Below are positions 47,344 to 56,258 of a stretch of DNA of 58,475 nucleotides, in pieces. Source of the DNA: Ardenticatenaceae bacterium (lineage in GTDB: Bacteria > Chloroflexota > Anaerolineae > Promineifilales > Promineifilaceae); NCBI GenBank assembly GCA_030065875.1, contig JASJCR010000038.1, forward strand, positions 1 through 58,475. The letters run 5' to 3'. Both the position numbers and the translations under genes were made by a program. Each line of letters begins with the position of its first letter. Position 1 is the stretch's first letter. The notes under the pieces are model-generated. The model saw only the letters and a list, made by a program, of their open reading frames with translations. It made no database searches and was not told the DNA's origin.

Positions 47344-49303
47344 TTATTTCCACAAACTCTCCCCCACCAACCTGTAATCGCTCTCCTGTTTTTCGGTTGT
47401 AAAGACCGATGCGCAAGGCGTAGAAATTGGTGTCTGGCAGCTGAATCACCCGCGGGTCTCGGACGAGATCGCCTGGCCGCCAGATCGAGGTCGCGGCCAG
47501 CCCGGCCACCGGCTGCCCATCCGCCTGGGCGATAATCTCCCCCGCTTCGTCAATGACGTGCACAAACACATCGTAATCCACGTTGACCGTTTCCAGCGAG
47601 CGCCAAAACAGGTCCACTTCAACCGTTAGCGCATCCGGCCGCCCCATCCGCACCCCCTCCAAACGAATTACTTCCCCGTACTCACTCTCTACCCTAATCA
47701 CTTCATCATCATTTCCATCCCCCATCACCTGCCACCCATCATCCATAACGTATGGCCACGTTACCCGATGCACAAACGCATCTGGCTGCAAAATAATGGT
47801 ATGGGTTCCGGTTTCTACTCGATGCACTTCCTCAGCAATGATAGGGTTGGTTATGATCTCCCACCGCCACAGGACGAACGCCACCGTATAATCAGGCGGC
47901 TGCGGCTCCAGAGCCAAAAGACGAGCCAGCGTCTGGTTGCGTCGCAGCTTCTCCGGCTGGCGCACGGCCGGCCACAGCTGCGGTGAAACCAACCCGTTGC
48001 TGTCGACGATCCGCCGGTTGGATAGATAGCCAATCGCCCCGATGTCGTCAACCGCCAGGACGGCATCGGCCGGGGTATTGACCGCCAGCCACTGCCCTAA
48101 GGCCACGTCGATTTCCAAAATTTCGTTGGTGTTGGCAGCTAGCATATCGGCCCAGGAGGGCAAACGCCAGCTGCCGCCCAGAGCCAACACCAGGGCCAGC
48201 AAACCGATCAGCAATCGTCTGGGCAAAGGTGCCCTACCTTCAACATCAACCATTCGCCGTATTAGAAAATCCGCTCCGGCGGCTGCCAGGATCATTTGTA
48301 AAGGTAGAGTGGGCAAAATATAGCGGCCGTGATGCCATACGCCGTCAACGGTGGCCGCCATAGCCAGCGGCAGCCCGATAAACCATAAGGTCATCAGGGG
48401 AGTCCTGCGCCAGGTGGCCCAAAGGCCCACGGGCACCAACAACAGCGAAATTGGATTATCAAACCACTGCAGCCTCAGGGTCTCCACCAAGAAACGCACG
48501 CTGTACCCCCCGTCGGTCGACGCCTTGGCGTAAAAGGTGTTGGGTAAGGGGTTCTGGGTGACGGAAAGACAAAACAGCACATACGGCAGGGCGATCAGCA
48601 CATACACGACCGCCGGCCAAAACAACGCCTTCAACCTATCACCGATCACCCGCCACCCATCACCCAGCACCCATCTCCCATCACCTATAACCCAACACCC
48701 AACACCCAGCACCCACAGCAAATGTCCTTCCGGCCGCACCTGGCTGGCTAAGCCGAAGAGGATTGCCGCCAAAACGGTCAGCCCCTTTTTTTGCATCTGC
48801 CAAATACCGCTCATAGTCAAAAGGGCAAAAAGAGTAATTTCCATCCCGGACAGTCCGGCCCACACAAAACGGCCGGTCAAAGCGACCGCTGCCCCAGCGG
48901 CAAACCCCAGCAGCGGCCGTCCGGTCAGATCTACCGTCCAGGCATAAGCCAGCCACAGGCACCCGATAAAAAACAGGGCGCTCAAAGCAATGGCAAAAGG
49001 AATCATAAAATCGGCAGACGCGGAGAACGGAATCCCCAAGGCCAGGAGCAGGGTCCACAGCGGGGCGGTTGATCCAGGCGTGGGTTCACCGGGATTAAAG
49101 CTAAACCCCTGTCCCTGGGCGATATTGCGGGCAAACACGAGATGAATCCAGGTATCGTCCAGGGGAACCCCGACTTGACCGCCGGTAAAAGCCAGTGACC
49201 GCCATAAAAAAACGGCCAAAACAGCCAACCCAACAGCTAGCAGCAAAACTAGGTAAAGAATTGCGATTTTCGATTGACGATTTTCGAGAGGGTTGCTCTT
49301 CAT
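47327..49303 (-). CDS. GT39-like membrane protein with in-frame heptamer repeat and C-terminal module
   Basis: The 658-residue polytopic protein has GVPLDDTWIHLVFARNIAQG (acidic pair in the first outside loop) and about eleven membrane helices. A 28-residue insert of four 7-residue repeats (WVLGVGC, WVIGDGR, WVLGDGW, RVIGDRL) lies after RPEGHLL; it is encoded by twelve 7-base units. The soluble C terminus carries the shared module (LFWRSLETVNVDYDVFVHVI then EAGEIIAQADGQPV and LRIGLYNRKTGERLQ). An ATG 21 bases earlier lies inside heptamer repeats; the ATG at 49303 begins MKSNPLENRQSKIAIL and is preferred, though no ribosome site is clear. The stop lies in a repeat. Confidence 0.82.
   Translation of the reverse strand: MKSNPLENRQSKIAILYLVLLLAVGLAVLAVFLWRSLAFTGGQVGVPLDDTWIHLVFARNIAQGQGFSFNPGEPTPGSTAPLWTLLLALGIPFSASADFMIPFAIALSALFFIGCLWLAYAWTVDLTGRPLLGFAAGAAVALTGRFVWAGLSGMEITLFALLTMSGIWQMQKKGLTVLAAILFGLASQVRPEGHLLWVLGVGCWVIGDGRWVLGDGWRVIGDRLKALFWPAVVYVLIALPYVLFCLSVTQNPLPNTFYAKASTDGGYSVRFLVETLRLQWFDNPISLLLVPVGLWATWRRTPLMTLWFIGLPLAMAATVDGVWHHGRYILPTLPLQMILAAAGADFLIRRMVDVEGRAPLPRRLLIGLLALVLALGGSWRLPSWADMLAANTNEILEIDVALGQWLAVNTPADAVLAVDDIGAIGYLSNRRIVDSNGLVSPQLWPAVRQPEKLRRNQTLARLLALEPQPPDYTVAFVLWRWEIITNPIIAEEVHRVETGTHTIILQPDAFVHRVTWPYVMDDGWQVMGDGNDDEVIRVESEYGEVIRLEGVRMGRPDALTVEVDLFWRSLETVNVDYDVFVHVIDEAGEIIAQADGQPVAGLAATSIWRPGDLVRDPRVIQLPDTNFYALRIGLYNRKTGERLQVGGGEFVEIIINNQ
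48636..48719. repeat. In-gene heptamer repeat (GTGATGG type, twelve units)
   Basis: Twelve consecutive 7-base units on the plus strand: CTATCAC, CGATCAC, CCGCCAC, CCATCAC, CCAGCAC, CCATCTC, CCATCAC, CTATAAC, CCAACAC, CCAACAC, CCAGCAC, CCACAGC. The total of 84 bases equals 28 codons, so the frame of the host gene is preserved and the protein shows a 7-residue period. Confidence 0.88.
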
Positions 49304-49335
49304 TGACGATTGACCATTGACCATTGATTATTGAT
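49301..49335. repeat. Heptamer tandem repeat (CATTGAC type) between two membrane protein genes
   Basis: Five units: CATTGAC, GATTGAC, CATTGAC, CATTGAT, TATTGAT. It overlaps the start region of the gene ending at 47327 and the last codons of the YfhO-like gene (NNQ then TAA). Confidence 0.75.
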
Positions 49336-51577
49336 TATTTTTATAAAGCGCTGCGGCCAGCAGCATCAGACCAAACAAAGAAAAAAGCCCTCCGAGTAAA
49401 AAGCTTTGCGGAATATAGCGCCAGGTGACGGTGTGCTGTCCGGCCGGGACACAAACAGCCCGCACCGCACTGTAAGCAACGGGCCAGGTATCCAGACGCT
49501 GACCGTCAATTTCTACTCGCCAGCCGGGATAGGCGGTTTCGGCAATTACCAGCAGGGTCTCCTGCGTCGCCTCGGTCTGAATTTCCCAGAAACCCGCTTC
49601 TTGAGCCACAATTTCAAACCTCGCCGCTTCGTCCCCGGCGGTGCAGGTGACCGGCCGATCGACAATCGCCGTCTGCCCCGGATCAAAATCCGGTTGGTGC
49701 AGCCGGGCGATCGCTTCTTCTGATCGGGGCAAAAGTTCGATATGGGGGACAAAACGAACGAGCGGCAGCGGCCGAGAGCGTTGATACACCCATGCCTGAC
49801 CGGCCTGACCCACCAAAATCAGCGGCCGTTCTCCATCGGTAAATTGGTCGAGCGGCGTGGTCGCCACCACGTGGGTAGCCCCTAAAATATCGTAAGCGGT
49901 CGACCGAGGATCGGTTACCGAGGATACGAGCTGCGTATACCGGCCGATTTCCAGCGCATTGTAGCCAAACAGGGAATCCAGCCCCACCTGTCCAGCCCCA
50001 TTTTGATCAAAGATGGAAATACCCCAAGGCAAAATCCGGTCTTCATCATTGGAAGTCAGCAGGTCGCGTGCCTCATACCAAAAAGAGGCGGGAGTCATCG
50101 GTTCCAGCCGCTTGAGCTTATAGCCAAATGTCCAGAGATCAACCACAATCAAGCCCACCAGAAGCAATGTCCAGCGCCACCGGTTCGCCGGCCGGGCTTG
50201 CTGCCAGCGAAACAACAGGAAAACGGCGGCCAGCAGCAAGATGACCGCCATCGACCAGCCGCCGAGCTGATGCCACAGACGGCCGCTGGTGTCGCTGGGG
50301 TGTTGGGACACAAACACCGCCCCAGTTGCGGCAACAGCAAGCACCCCGCCACCGGCAACTCCTGTGGCTATGCGCCACCACGGCAGCGGCAGCTGTCGCA
50401 GGCGGGTCAACCCTTCAGCCAGCAGAAGGGGGGCGCAAAAGACCACGACAAACATCGCCCGTCCGGGGGCGCGAGCCAGCCGAAACGGGGGAAGCCAGTC
50501 GTACACAAAACGATACAAAAAGCCGTAGCGTCCAAAGGCCAGCAGCAAGCCGATCAAACTTAGAATCAACAAAAACCACGTCTGACGCCGCGGCCGAATC
50601 ACCGCCAGCCCGATCCCCAACAGGGCCACGACCCCAAAATAGGCGGTCAGCTCCTCAAAGTTGGGAACACTCCAATATCCGGCTCGCGTCGGTTCGCCAA
50701 AAAACTCCGGCACCAACAGGGTGATGAGGTGGGTGACCGGAAATGAGAAGTCGGTGGCAAACTCGAAGGTTGTCTCGGCCGTGCGGGAGGCCAGCAGGGA
50801 AATCTCGGCTAAGGGAACCAGCTGCACGGCCGCCAGCAGCAGACCGGTACCCCCAGCCCAGGCAAGCTGCCGCAGCCAGGCGGCCCACTTTTGCGGCGCT
50901 TGACCAAGCCAGAATAGGGCAAAGGCACCCCAAATCAAACCGACATAGAGCAGTGAGGTGGTGTGCCCGGCCAGCAAGGCCATCGCTAGAAAAAAGCCGG
51001 TCAACACCCCGTTAAACCAGCGCGGTTGATCGAAGCTGCGGCCGGTTGACCAGATGATCCAGGGAATCCAGCTGTGTACGGCGATTAATCCCATGTGACC
51101 GGCTAAAATTCGTGCGGTGAAGAAACCGGCAAACATAAAGGTTACGCCGGCCGCGAAAGGTCCAATGGGTAACCCTTTAACCGCATTATGATCGGGCGTT
51201 CGACTGGGGCGCAGCTCTCGAATCCACTCGTCTGCCAGAGAAAACATCCCCCATCCCGCCAGCCAAACGTGCAGCAAATAGTAAAACGAAATCCCGCTAT
51301 TTGTGGGCCACAGAACCGCCAGCCAGGTGGGTGGATAAAAGATCGCCACCTGCGGATTGCTCAAAAATGGGTAGCCGGAAAAACGTGAGGTATCCCACCA
51401 GGGCATTTGACCGGCGGTTATACTCAAACGCACCTGCTCCAACCACGGATAAAACAGCCCGCGCATATCGTAACCGCCCAACGCCCACCCTTCAGCCGGA
51501 AACAGCGCCGGACCAAAGTAGAGCACGCTGAGCAGAAAAAATATGAGGGCTGGAGATTTTGACAGACGCGAGAGCAT
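49328..51577 (-). CDS. YfhO family membrane protein
   Basis: The 749-residue protein has about thirteen membrane helices. The first outside loop reads GYDMRGLFYPWLEQVRLSIT then GQMPWWDTSRFSGYPFLSNP, which is the YfhO signature. The C-terminal soluble part ends AETAYPGWRVEIDGQRLDTW, then AVRAVCVPAGQHTVTWRYIP and a final helix. In Gram-positive bacteria YfhO-type proteins act in glycosylation of lipoteichoic acid using polyprenyl-phosphate sugars; a similar role here is inferred. It lacks the C-terminal module of its neighbours. The stop lies in the heptamer repeat, giving the same NNQ ending as the neighbouring gene. Confidence 0.88.
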   Translation of the reverse strand: MLSRLSKSPALIFFLLSVLYFGPALFPAEGWALGGYDMRGLFYPWLEQVRLSITAGQMPWWDTSRFSGYPFLSNPQVAIFYPPTWLAVLWPTNSGISFYYLLHVWLAGWGMFSLADEWIRELRPSRTPDHNAVKGLPIGPFAAGVTFMFAGFFTARILAGHMGLIAVHSWIPWIIWSTGRSFDQPRWFNGVLTGFFLAMALLAGHTTSLLYVGLIWGAFALFWLGQAPQKWAAWLRQLAWAGGTGLLLAAVQLVPLAEISLLASRTAETTFEFATDFSFPVTHLITLLVPEFFGEPTRAGYWSVPNFEELTAYFGVVALLGIGLAVIRPRRQTWFLLILSLIGLLLAFGRYGFLYRFVYDWLPPFRLARAPGRAMFVVVFCAPLLLAEGLTRLRQLPLPWWRIATGVAGGGVLAVAATGAVFVSQHPSDTSGRLWHQLGGWSMAVILLLAAVFLLFRWQQARPANRWRWTLLLVGLIVVDLWTFGYKLKRLEPMTPASFWYEARDLLTSNDEDRILPWGISIFDQNGAGQVGLDSLFGYNALEIGRYTQLVSSVTDPRSTAYDILGATHVVATTPLDQFTDGERPLILVGQAGQAWVYQRSRPLPLVRFVPHIELLPRSEEAIARLHQPDFDPGQTAIVDRPVTCTAGDEAARFEIVAQEAGFWEIQTEATQETLLVIAETAYPGWRVEIDGQRLDTWPVAYSAVRAVCVPAGQHTVTWRYIPQSFLLGGLFSLFGLMLLAAALYKNNQ

Positions 51578-51583
51578 AAGAAA

Positions 51584-51698
51584 TTGTCAATAGTTAATCG
51601 TTAATAATCAATTGTCAATTGACTGTTGGTATATCGGTGTATTGGTTATTGGGTCATTGACCGTTGATTAATGACCATTGAAAATTGATTGTTATTTC
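51584..51698. repeat. Heptamer repeat block (TTGTCAA/TTGATTA types)
   Basis: Six units run from 51584 to 51625 (TTGTCAA, TAGTTAA, TCGTTAA, TAATCAA, TTGTCAA, TTGACTG). After an irregular stretch a second block occupies 51664-51698 (TTGATTA, ATGACCA, TTGAAAA, TTGATTG, TTATTTC). It fills the spacer between the genes at 49328 and 51771. Confidence 0.7.
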
Positions 51699-51735
51699 AC
51701 CTGAGTTCATTCGTAAATCAAAAATCTTTAATCGT

Positions 51736-51780
51736 CAATCGAACTAATCGAACCAATCGAATTAATCAAACTAATCGAAC
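51736..51780. repeat. Nonamer tandem repeat (TAATCGAAC type)
   Basis: Five 9-base units: CAATCGAAC, TAATCGAAC, CAATCGAAT, TAATCAAAC, TAATCGAAC. It overlaps the end of the glycosyltransferase gene, whose last codons (Phe-Asp then TAG) lie in the final units. Confidence 0.75.
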
Positions 51781-53741
51781 ACCACCTCTTCCCCTAACGG
51801 TTCCAAGGTAACTGAATCATAAAACCCGGTGCGAATTGACCATTTTTCCGGCCGATTTTCCGGCCATGGAATTAAAAATGTATCCTGAATCCATTCTTCC
51901 GGCCGCCAGTCGCCGGTAGGATAGCCGGCCGGCGGCCGGTCAACCTGGGCAGCAATTTCCCCTTCTTCATCAAGCAGGTGAATAAAGGCGGTGTAGCTGG
52001 TATCAAGCTCGAATAACCCACGCCAGGTCAGGGTGACTTTGATATTTTCGTCCTGGGGATTGACCGAGATCCCCAGCAGCTGAATGGTATCTCCAAAGAG
52101 ATGGTTCCCATCCTCGGCCCAGGTCAGGCGCGGATTAACCGTATCGATCACCAACAGTTGATGTTCGGTCGTGACACCACCCTCCGAGATCACGTCCGAA
52201 TAAGCCAGGCGGGATCTGATTTGTTCACTCAGTTCTGGTTGATCTTGGGGCACCGCCATCACCAAAGGAGTTGTTGGCCGGCCGGCCGTCACCAATGTTT
52301 GATCGAGGTTTAAAAGGCGCAAATTTGACGACCTATCCCCTAAAGCGAAGAAAATTGTGGCCGTTTCCTCCTGCGTTGGCGTTAAGTAAAGGTCATGCCC
52401 ATCAAAAGTGTTCATCACCTGGCCTAAATCCCAATCAGGATAATCAAAGTCAACGGCCATGTGCGGGTGGTTTTGATATCGACCAAAATAATCATAAACG
52501 GTCCAGCTGCAGCTAATAATGGCGAATCCAAGGATACCGATAAGCGCTCCGCGGTTTGACAGCCGTCTGAGCGCATCATCGACCCCCAACGCAATGAGGA
52601 TGGCGATGACCGGCATAGCACCCGTCATACGCCCAAAGTGGGGCGCATCTCCGCTCAAAATCGTGGGCAGCAGCATTGTGAACAACCACAGGGCAACAAA
52701 CAAGGAACGCAGTTTTACTTGAAAGCGGCCCAGCGGCAGCCATCCCCAGGCAAAAGCGATCGCCTGCAGCGGATCCAAAAAAGGGCGGCCGGGTAAATTG
52801 TGGCGAAAGTGGGTTTCCCCCCGCCAAAACAAACCAAGCAGCACGCGCGGCACGTTATACAGCCAGGTTAAAAGCGGTCTTCCTTCCACAGTACCCTTGC
52901 CGCGGTTGGCAACGTAGCCGATCCGAAAAAAGAAAAAGTAGGGGTAGCGCATGAAATAGAGCAGCAGCGGCAGGGCTACCGCCAGAGAAATCGCGGCCAT
53001 CAGGGCGATAGGCTTAATAACTTCTCGCCATCGACTGCGTTCGCGCCACACCCATAACGGTACAAACAGGATAAAAAGAAGCGGGAAGAGACGGCCGGCG
53101 GCGTAAACATACAGCCCCAAACCCAAAAAAAGCCCGGCCAAAATCCAGTCTGCCCAGCGCACTCGACCGTCTTCCAGCCAGGTGTTTACGCCTCGCCAGA
53201 AAAAATAAACGCATAACGTGGAAATGGGAACAAAAAGCATCACCCGCAGGCCAAAACGACTGAAGTGCACGGCCGGAAAAAGGATGGCCAGGGCAAATGC
53301 GGCCAGTGATGGAACCAGCGACCGCTCACGTTGGGATGAGGGCAGCAGCACGGTCGCGGCCAAATAGGTCGTCCATACTCCCAACACACCTCCTAAGGCC
53401 GGAACCAAACGAACGGCAAACGGTGTTGGCTCAATCAGCCAGATTGACAGAGCCATCAGGTAAACATGGATCGGTTCCCGGCCGTAATTCCCCTCAAAAA
53501 AAATCGGCCAATTCGTCGTCCATGCCGGCCGATCACCATGGGCTTCTGCGGCGTAAAGCTCCCACGCCTCATGAAAAATGGGAAATGTTTCTCCGCGAAT
53601 TAAAGCCAAAGCATCCAGACCGTTATACGCCTCGTCATGGTATAAACCAAGAGGCAGCGTATCGAGCTGCCACAACCTCAAAAAGGCCGCGGTTATCAAT
53701 GCCGCAAGCAAAATGAGCCGATTAAGTTGATGGACGTTCAT
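51771..53741 (-). CDS. GT39/ArnT-like membrane glycosyltransferase with C-terminal module
   Basis: The 656-residue protein starts MNVHQLNRLILLAALITAAF then LRLWQLDTLPLGLYHDEAYN, with the catalytic-type Asp36/Glu37 in the first outside loop. EGNYGREPIHVYLMAL matches the GREP(L/F) motif of ArnT-type enzymes. About eleven membrane helices follow, then the shared soluble module (TLTWRGLFELDTSYTAFIHL then LDEEGEIAAQVDRPPAG and IRTGFYDSVTLEPLG). It is a different subgroup from the DSNIDWGQDL proteins. The ATG shares one base with the stop of the upstream GT39 gene (TAATG), so they are coupled. Confidence 0.87.
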   Translation of the reverse strand: MNVHQLNRLILLAALITAAFLRLWQLDTLPLGLYHDEAYNGLDALALIRGETFPIFHEAWELYAAEAHGDRPAWTTNWPIFFEGNYGREPIHVYLMALSIWLIEPTPFAVRLVPALGGVLGVWTTYLAATVLLPSSQRERSLVPSLAAFALAILFPAVHFSRFGLRVMLFVPISTLCVYFFWRGVNTWLEDGRVRWADWILAGLFLGLGLYVYAAGRLFPLLFILFVPLWVWRERSRWREVIKPIALMAAISLAVALPLLLYFMRYPYFFFFRIGYVANRGKGTVEGRPLLTWLYNVPRVLLGLFWRGETHFRHNLPGRPFLDPLQAIAFAWGWLPLGRFQVKLRSLFVALWLFTMLLPTILSGDAPHFGRMTGAMPVIAILIALGVDDALRRLSNRGALIGILGFAIISCSWTVYDYFGRYQNHPHMAVDFDYPDWDLGQVMNTFDGHDLYLTPTQEETATIFFALGDRSSNLRLLNLDQTLVTAGRPTTPLVMAVPQDQPELSEQIRSRLAYSDVISEGGVTTEHQLLVIDTVNPRLTWAEDGNHLFGDTIQLLGISVNPQDENIKVTLTWRGLFELDTSYTAFIHLLDEEGEIAAQVDRPPAGYPTGDWRPEEWIQDTFLIPWPENRPEKWSIRTGFYDSVTLEPLGEEVVFD

Positions 53742-56179
53742 TACTCGACCTCAACTTGCTCAAGCAAAAAGCGATCGGTGCCGTCTGGTAAGGTCCACCG
53801 GGTGCCGCTTGCTGGATTGTAGAGGCCAATCGAAAGTCGATACGAGTTGAGTGTAGATTCAGGCGGCAGCGACAGCTCATGCCGGTGAAAGATCAAATCG
53901 CCATCTTGCCAGCCGCTGGAAATCACCTCAAAACCGTCCCACTGAGCGATGATCTGATCCTCTTCATCAATTAAATGCACAAAAATTTTGAGCGGTTGGA
54001 CATCCCCCTGATGGTGCCAAAGCGTGGTCACGTGCAGTTGGTCTGCCATCTGCTCAAAAGAAGTTTCAAGTAAAGTCAAAGTGGATTCCTGGGCTTTAAA
54101 AGCGATTCCTTGAGATTCAGCGGCCGGTAGGCAGGACACGCCGTCGGCCCGCACCACCTCTGGCCACAGCTCCACAGGGATAACTTCAAGGCAGTTTGGT
54201 GCCCTTACCGTCAATGATTCCGGCATAAAGATCGTTCCAGTCGCATCTCCCGGAATGAGCCAGCCATCTTCCCCCCCAAACCAGCGCGGTTCCAGCTGAT
54301 TGGTTTCCCACCGATTCCAAACCGCCTGGGGTATATCTCGGGGCTGTAGCCCACCGCCAAATGCTACCGCAGCCGGTTCTCCAAACGGCTTCACCTCATA
54401 CACATAAATCGAGTAGCCGATTCGCGCCAGCGGCTCCTTATCCCGAAACCAGGCAAATTTATCGCGATCGTTAAACTTGACTCCCTGCAAATTGGTCACG
54501 CTGATGGCATACACCCCGGCCGAAGGTTGGTAGGGGATTAAAGGATCCGCCTGCGGATGCATTAATCGCGGAGGGAAGCCGTCCAGACCGATAAAATTGA
54601 TCCCGTAATAATCCGGCCGGGCTTCCCCAAAGTAGCTCAGATAAACCGTTTCATCGGGCTTGTTTTCCGCCAGCCAGGTAGCAAGGTTCCCCAGATCCTG
54701 TCCCCAATCGATATTGCTGTCTACCAGCATGCGCCATCCGTTTTCAGGTCCACCGCCCAACGCGTTAAAAAAAGCCAGGGGATGAGGCGCAATCGATATC
54801 GTGAGGATCATCAACCATAGGCCCAGCAGAGACATAAATCCCAAGGGCTGGTTTCGGAAAAGACCAGAGACCAGAGACCGGAGACGGGAAAACCCGTGCT
54901 TTAACGGCGCCAACCTAGGACTCAGCCTTGAGTGCCCGGCACGGGAAAGAGCCCAAATTGTCAAAAGCGGGGTAATGGGCATGATATGCCGGTAACCGAT
55001 GTTCACGCTGGTTGTCAGAGAAAAGAGGAAAAAGCCAACGGCCGGACCGATAAAAAACAAATTTGCCCAGTGAGAATCGACCGTGATTTGGGGGTCTCGG
55101 CTCGTAGACCTGTGACCGTTCTCCACTTCCCTTTCACCCTTTACCCAACACCGATCACCCAACACCCAACACCCAACACCCATCACCCACAAAACCAAGG
55201 TAGGCAGAGGAGTTTTAACCGCCAGCGCCACCGGGAAGTAATACCACCAGCCGCGATCGCTGTATTCACCGATCAAAAATGAGGCCGCCCCCTGGGTTGA
55301 ACGGTTTCCGATATCGAGCAGCTGCTCAAGATGATGGGACAACGGCAGGGTCAGACCACCCAACTGGGACAACATCGGCAGTTCATCCGGCAAGCGGCCG
55401 ATCTGAAAGCCGTACATCGCCCACAGAAACAGGAAAGCGGTCAGAGGGGCTACCAACACAAGCGGCCGGTGACGTCGCCAGACCGGGCGCCACCCGTCCG
55501 TCCAAACCTGACGGAAAAGCAAAATGATCACCGTCAAAATTAAGAAAATATCAAAAAGTCCGGCCGTAAATTTGGTGTTGTTGAGAAGGGCGACAGCGAA
55601 TCCAACGATTACTGCTCGCATCTGGCCTGGTTTTTGCCAATACCACCAAAACGCATATGCGGCCATCACCGCTGCAGCCGTTAAGCCGAGATCAGTCGTA
55701 GCCAGGGAACCGTGAGCCAATAGGTTAGGATCTAGAAGGATAAAAACCAGGCCAAGTATCGCAATTGATGGCTTTCCGGTGAGTTGACTCAGCCAGCGAT
55801 AGACGATCACCCCAAGCAGTAAGAGAAGCCACACAGACTGAATGCGGGTCAAAAAAAGAACTTTTTCGACCTGATTTCCAGACGACCACATAAATCGCTC
55901 GGCCGGGTGATGGAAATCCCGGCCGTCCCACGATGGATCTACAGAGGGTGAAGCAATTTCGGGATCGGCCGCGGCCAGAAGCGCGTTCCAACCGTTTAAA
56001 CCCAAGGGATGGCCCACACGCATGGTTCGAAATTCACCGCGCAGGTAGGTAACACCGCGGACAATAAAACCTTGCTCATCAAAGGTGGGTGCCTGAGCGG
56101 ATATAATTTCCAGAGATAAAAAGAAGCTCAGCCAAATAATGACGATTGTGATTAGGCGCGCATTGCTGAACCGCATCAT
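53741..56179 (-). CDS. GT39/PMT-like membrane glycosyltransferase with in-frame heptamer repeat and C-terminal module
   Basis: The 812-residue protein has the DSNIDWGQDL-subgroup signatures: PTFDEQGFIVRG (Asp34/Glu35), LLDPNLLAHGSLATTD, VNIGYRHIMPITPL and DSNIDWGQDLGNL. Between two membrane helices it carries a 21-residue segment of 7-residue repeats (WVMGVGC, WVLGDRC, WVKGERE) encoded by nine 7-base units. A second set of four units (54861-54888) codes RLRSLVSGL in another loop. The C terminus carries the shared module (TLWHHQGDVQPLKIFVHLID, RLSIGLYNPASGTRW). The related 753- and 563-residue proteins lack both inserts. Function is as for its paralogues. Confidence 0.86.
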   Translation of the reverse strand: MMRFSNARLITIVIIWLSFFLSLEIISAQAPTFDEQGFIVRGVTYLRGEFRTMRVGHPLGLNGWNALLAAADPEIASPSVDPSWDGRDFHHPAERFMWSSGNQVEKVLFLTRIQSVWLLLLLGVIVYRWLSQLTGKPSIAILGLVFILLDPNLLAHGSLATTDLGLTAAAVMAAYAFWWYWQKPGQMRAVIVGFAVALLNNTKFTAGLFDIFLILTVIILLFRQVWTDGWRPVWRRHRPLVLVAPLTAFLFLWAMYGFQIGRLPDELPMLSQLGGLTLPLSHHLEQLLDIGNRSTQGAASFLIGEYSDRGWWYYFPVALAVKTPLPTLVLWVMGVGCWVLGDRCWVKGEREVENGHRSTSRDPQITVDSHWANLFFIGPAVGFFLFSLTTSVNIGYRHIMPITPLLTIWALSRAGHSRLSPRLAPLKHGFSRLRSLVSGLFRNQPLGFMSLLGLWLMILTISIAPHPLAFFNALGGGPENGWRMLVDSNIDWGQDLGNLATWLAENKPDETVYLSYFGEARPDYYGINFIGLDGFPPRLMHPQADPLIPYQPSAGVYAISVTNLQGVKFNDRDKFAWFRDKEPLARIGYSIYVYEVKPFGEPAAVAFGGGLQPRDIPQAVWNRWETNQLEPRWFGGEDGWLIPGDATGTIFMPESLTVRAPNCLEVIPVELWPEVVRADGVSCLPAAESQGIAFKAQESTLTLLETSFEQMADQLHVTTLWHHQGDVQPLKIFVHLIDEEDQIIAQWDGFEVISSGWQDGDLIFHRHELSLPPESTLNSYRLSIGLYNPASGTRWTLPDGTDRFLLEQVEVE
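54861..54888. repeat. In-gene heptamer repeat (AGACCAG type)
   Basis: Four units: AGACCAG, AGACCAG, AGACCGG, AGACGGG. It lies inside the GT39 gene at a variable loop and is translated. Confidence 0.65.
55130..55192. repeat. In-gene heptamer repeat (CCCAACA type, nine units)
   Basis: Nine 7-base units: CCTTTCA, CCCTTTA, CCCAACA, CCGATCA, CCCAACA, CCCAACA, CCCAACA, CCCATCA, CCCACAA. The total of 63 bases equals 21 codons. It is the same sequence family as the repeat at 48636-48719, in a different gene and at a different place. Confidence 0.88.
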
Positions 56180-56191
56180 TATTGTGAAAAA

Positions 56192-56220
56192 AGGGCCTTG
56201 GAAGTTGCTTCCAAGGCCCT
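56192..56220 (-). terminator. Intrinsic terminator after the DUF11 surface protein gene
   Basis: A perfect 13-base stem, AGGGCCTTGGAAG with CTTCCAAGGCCCT, closes a three-base loop. On the minus strand it is followed by six T residues. It lies 38 bases after the stop of the DUF11 gene, so it separates that gene from the GT39 gene that begins at 56179. Confidence 0.9.
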
Positions 56221-56258
56221 GATTGCGTCAAACAGTCGTCATCAGCCAATCTTAGAGA

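Noticed and set aside
48636..48719. Frameshift or assembly error in the membrane protein gene
   Set aside because: The insert is exactly 28 codons, is in frame, and the sequence on both sides continues as expected for the family.
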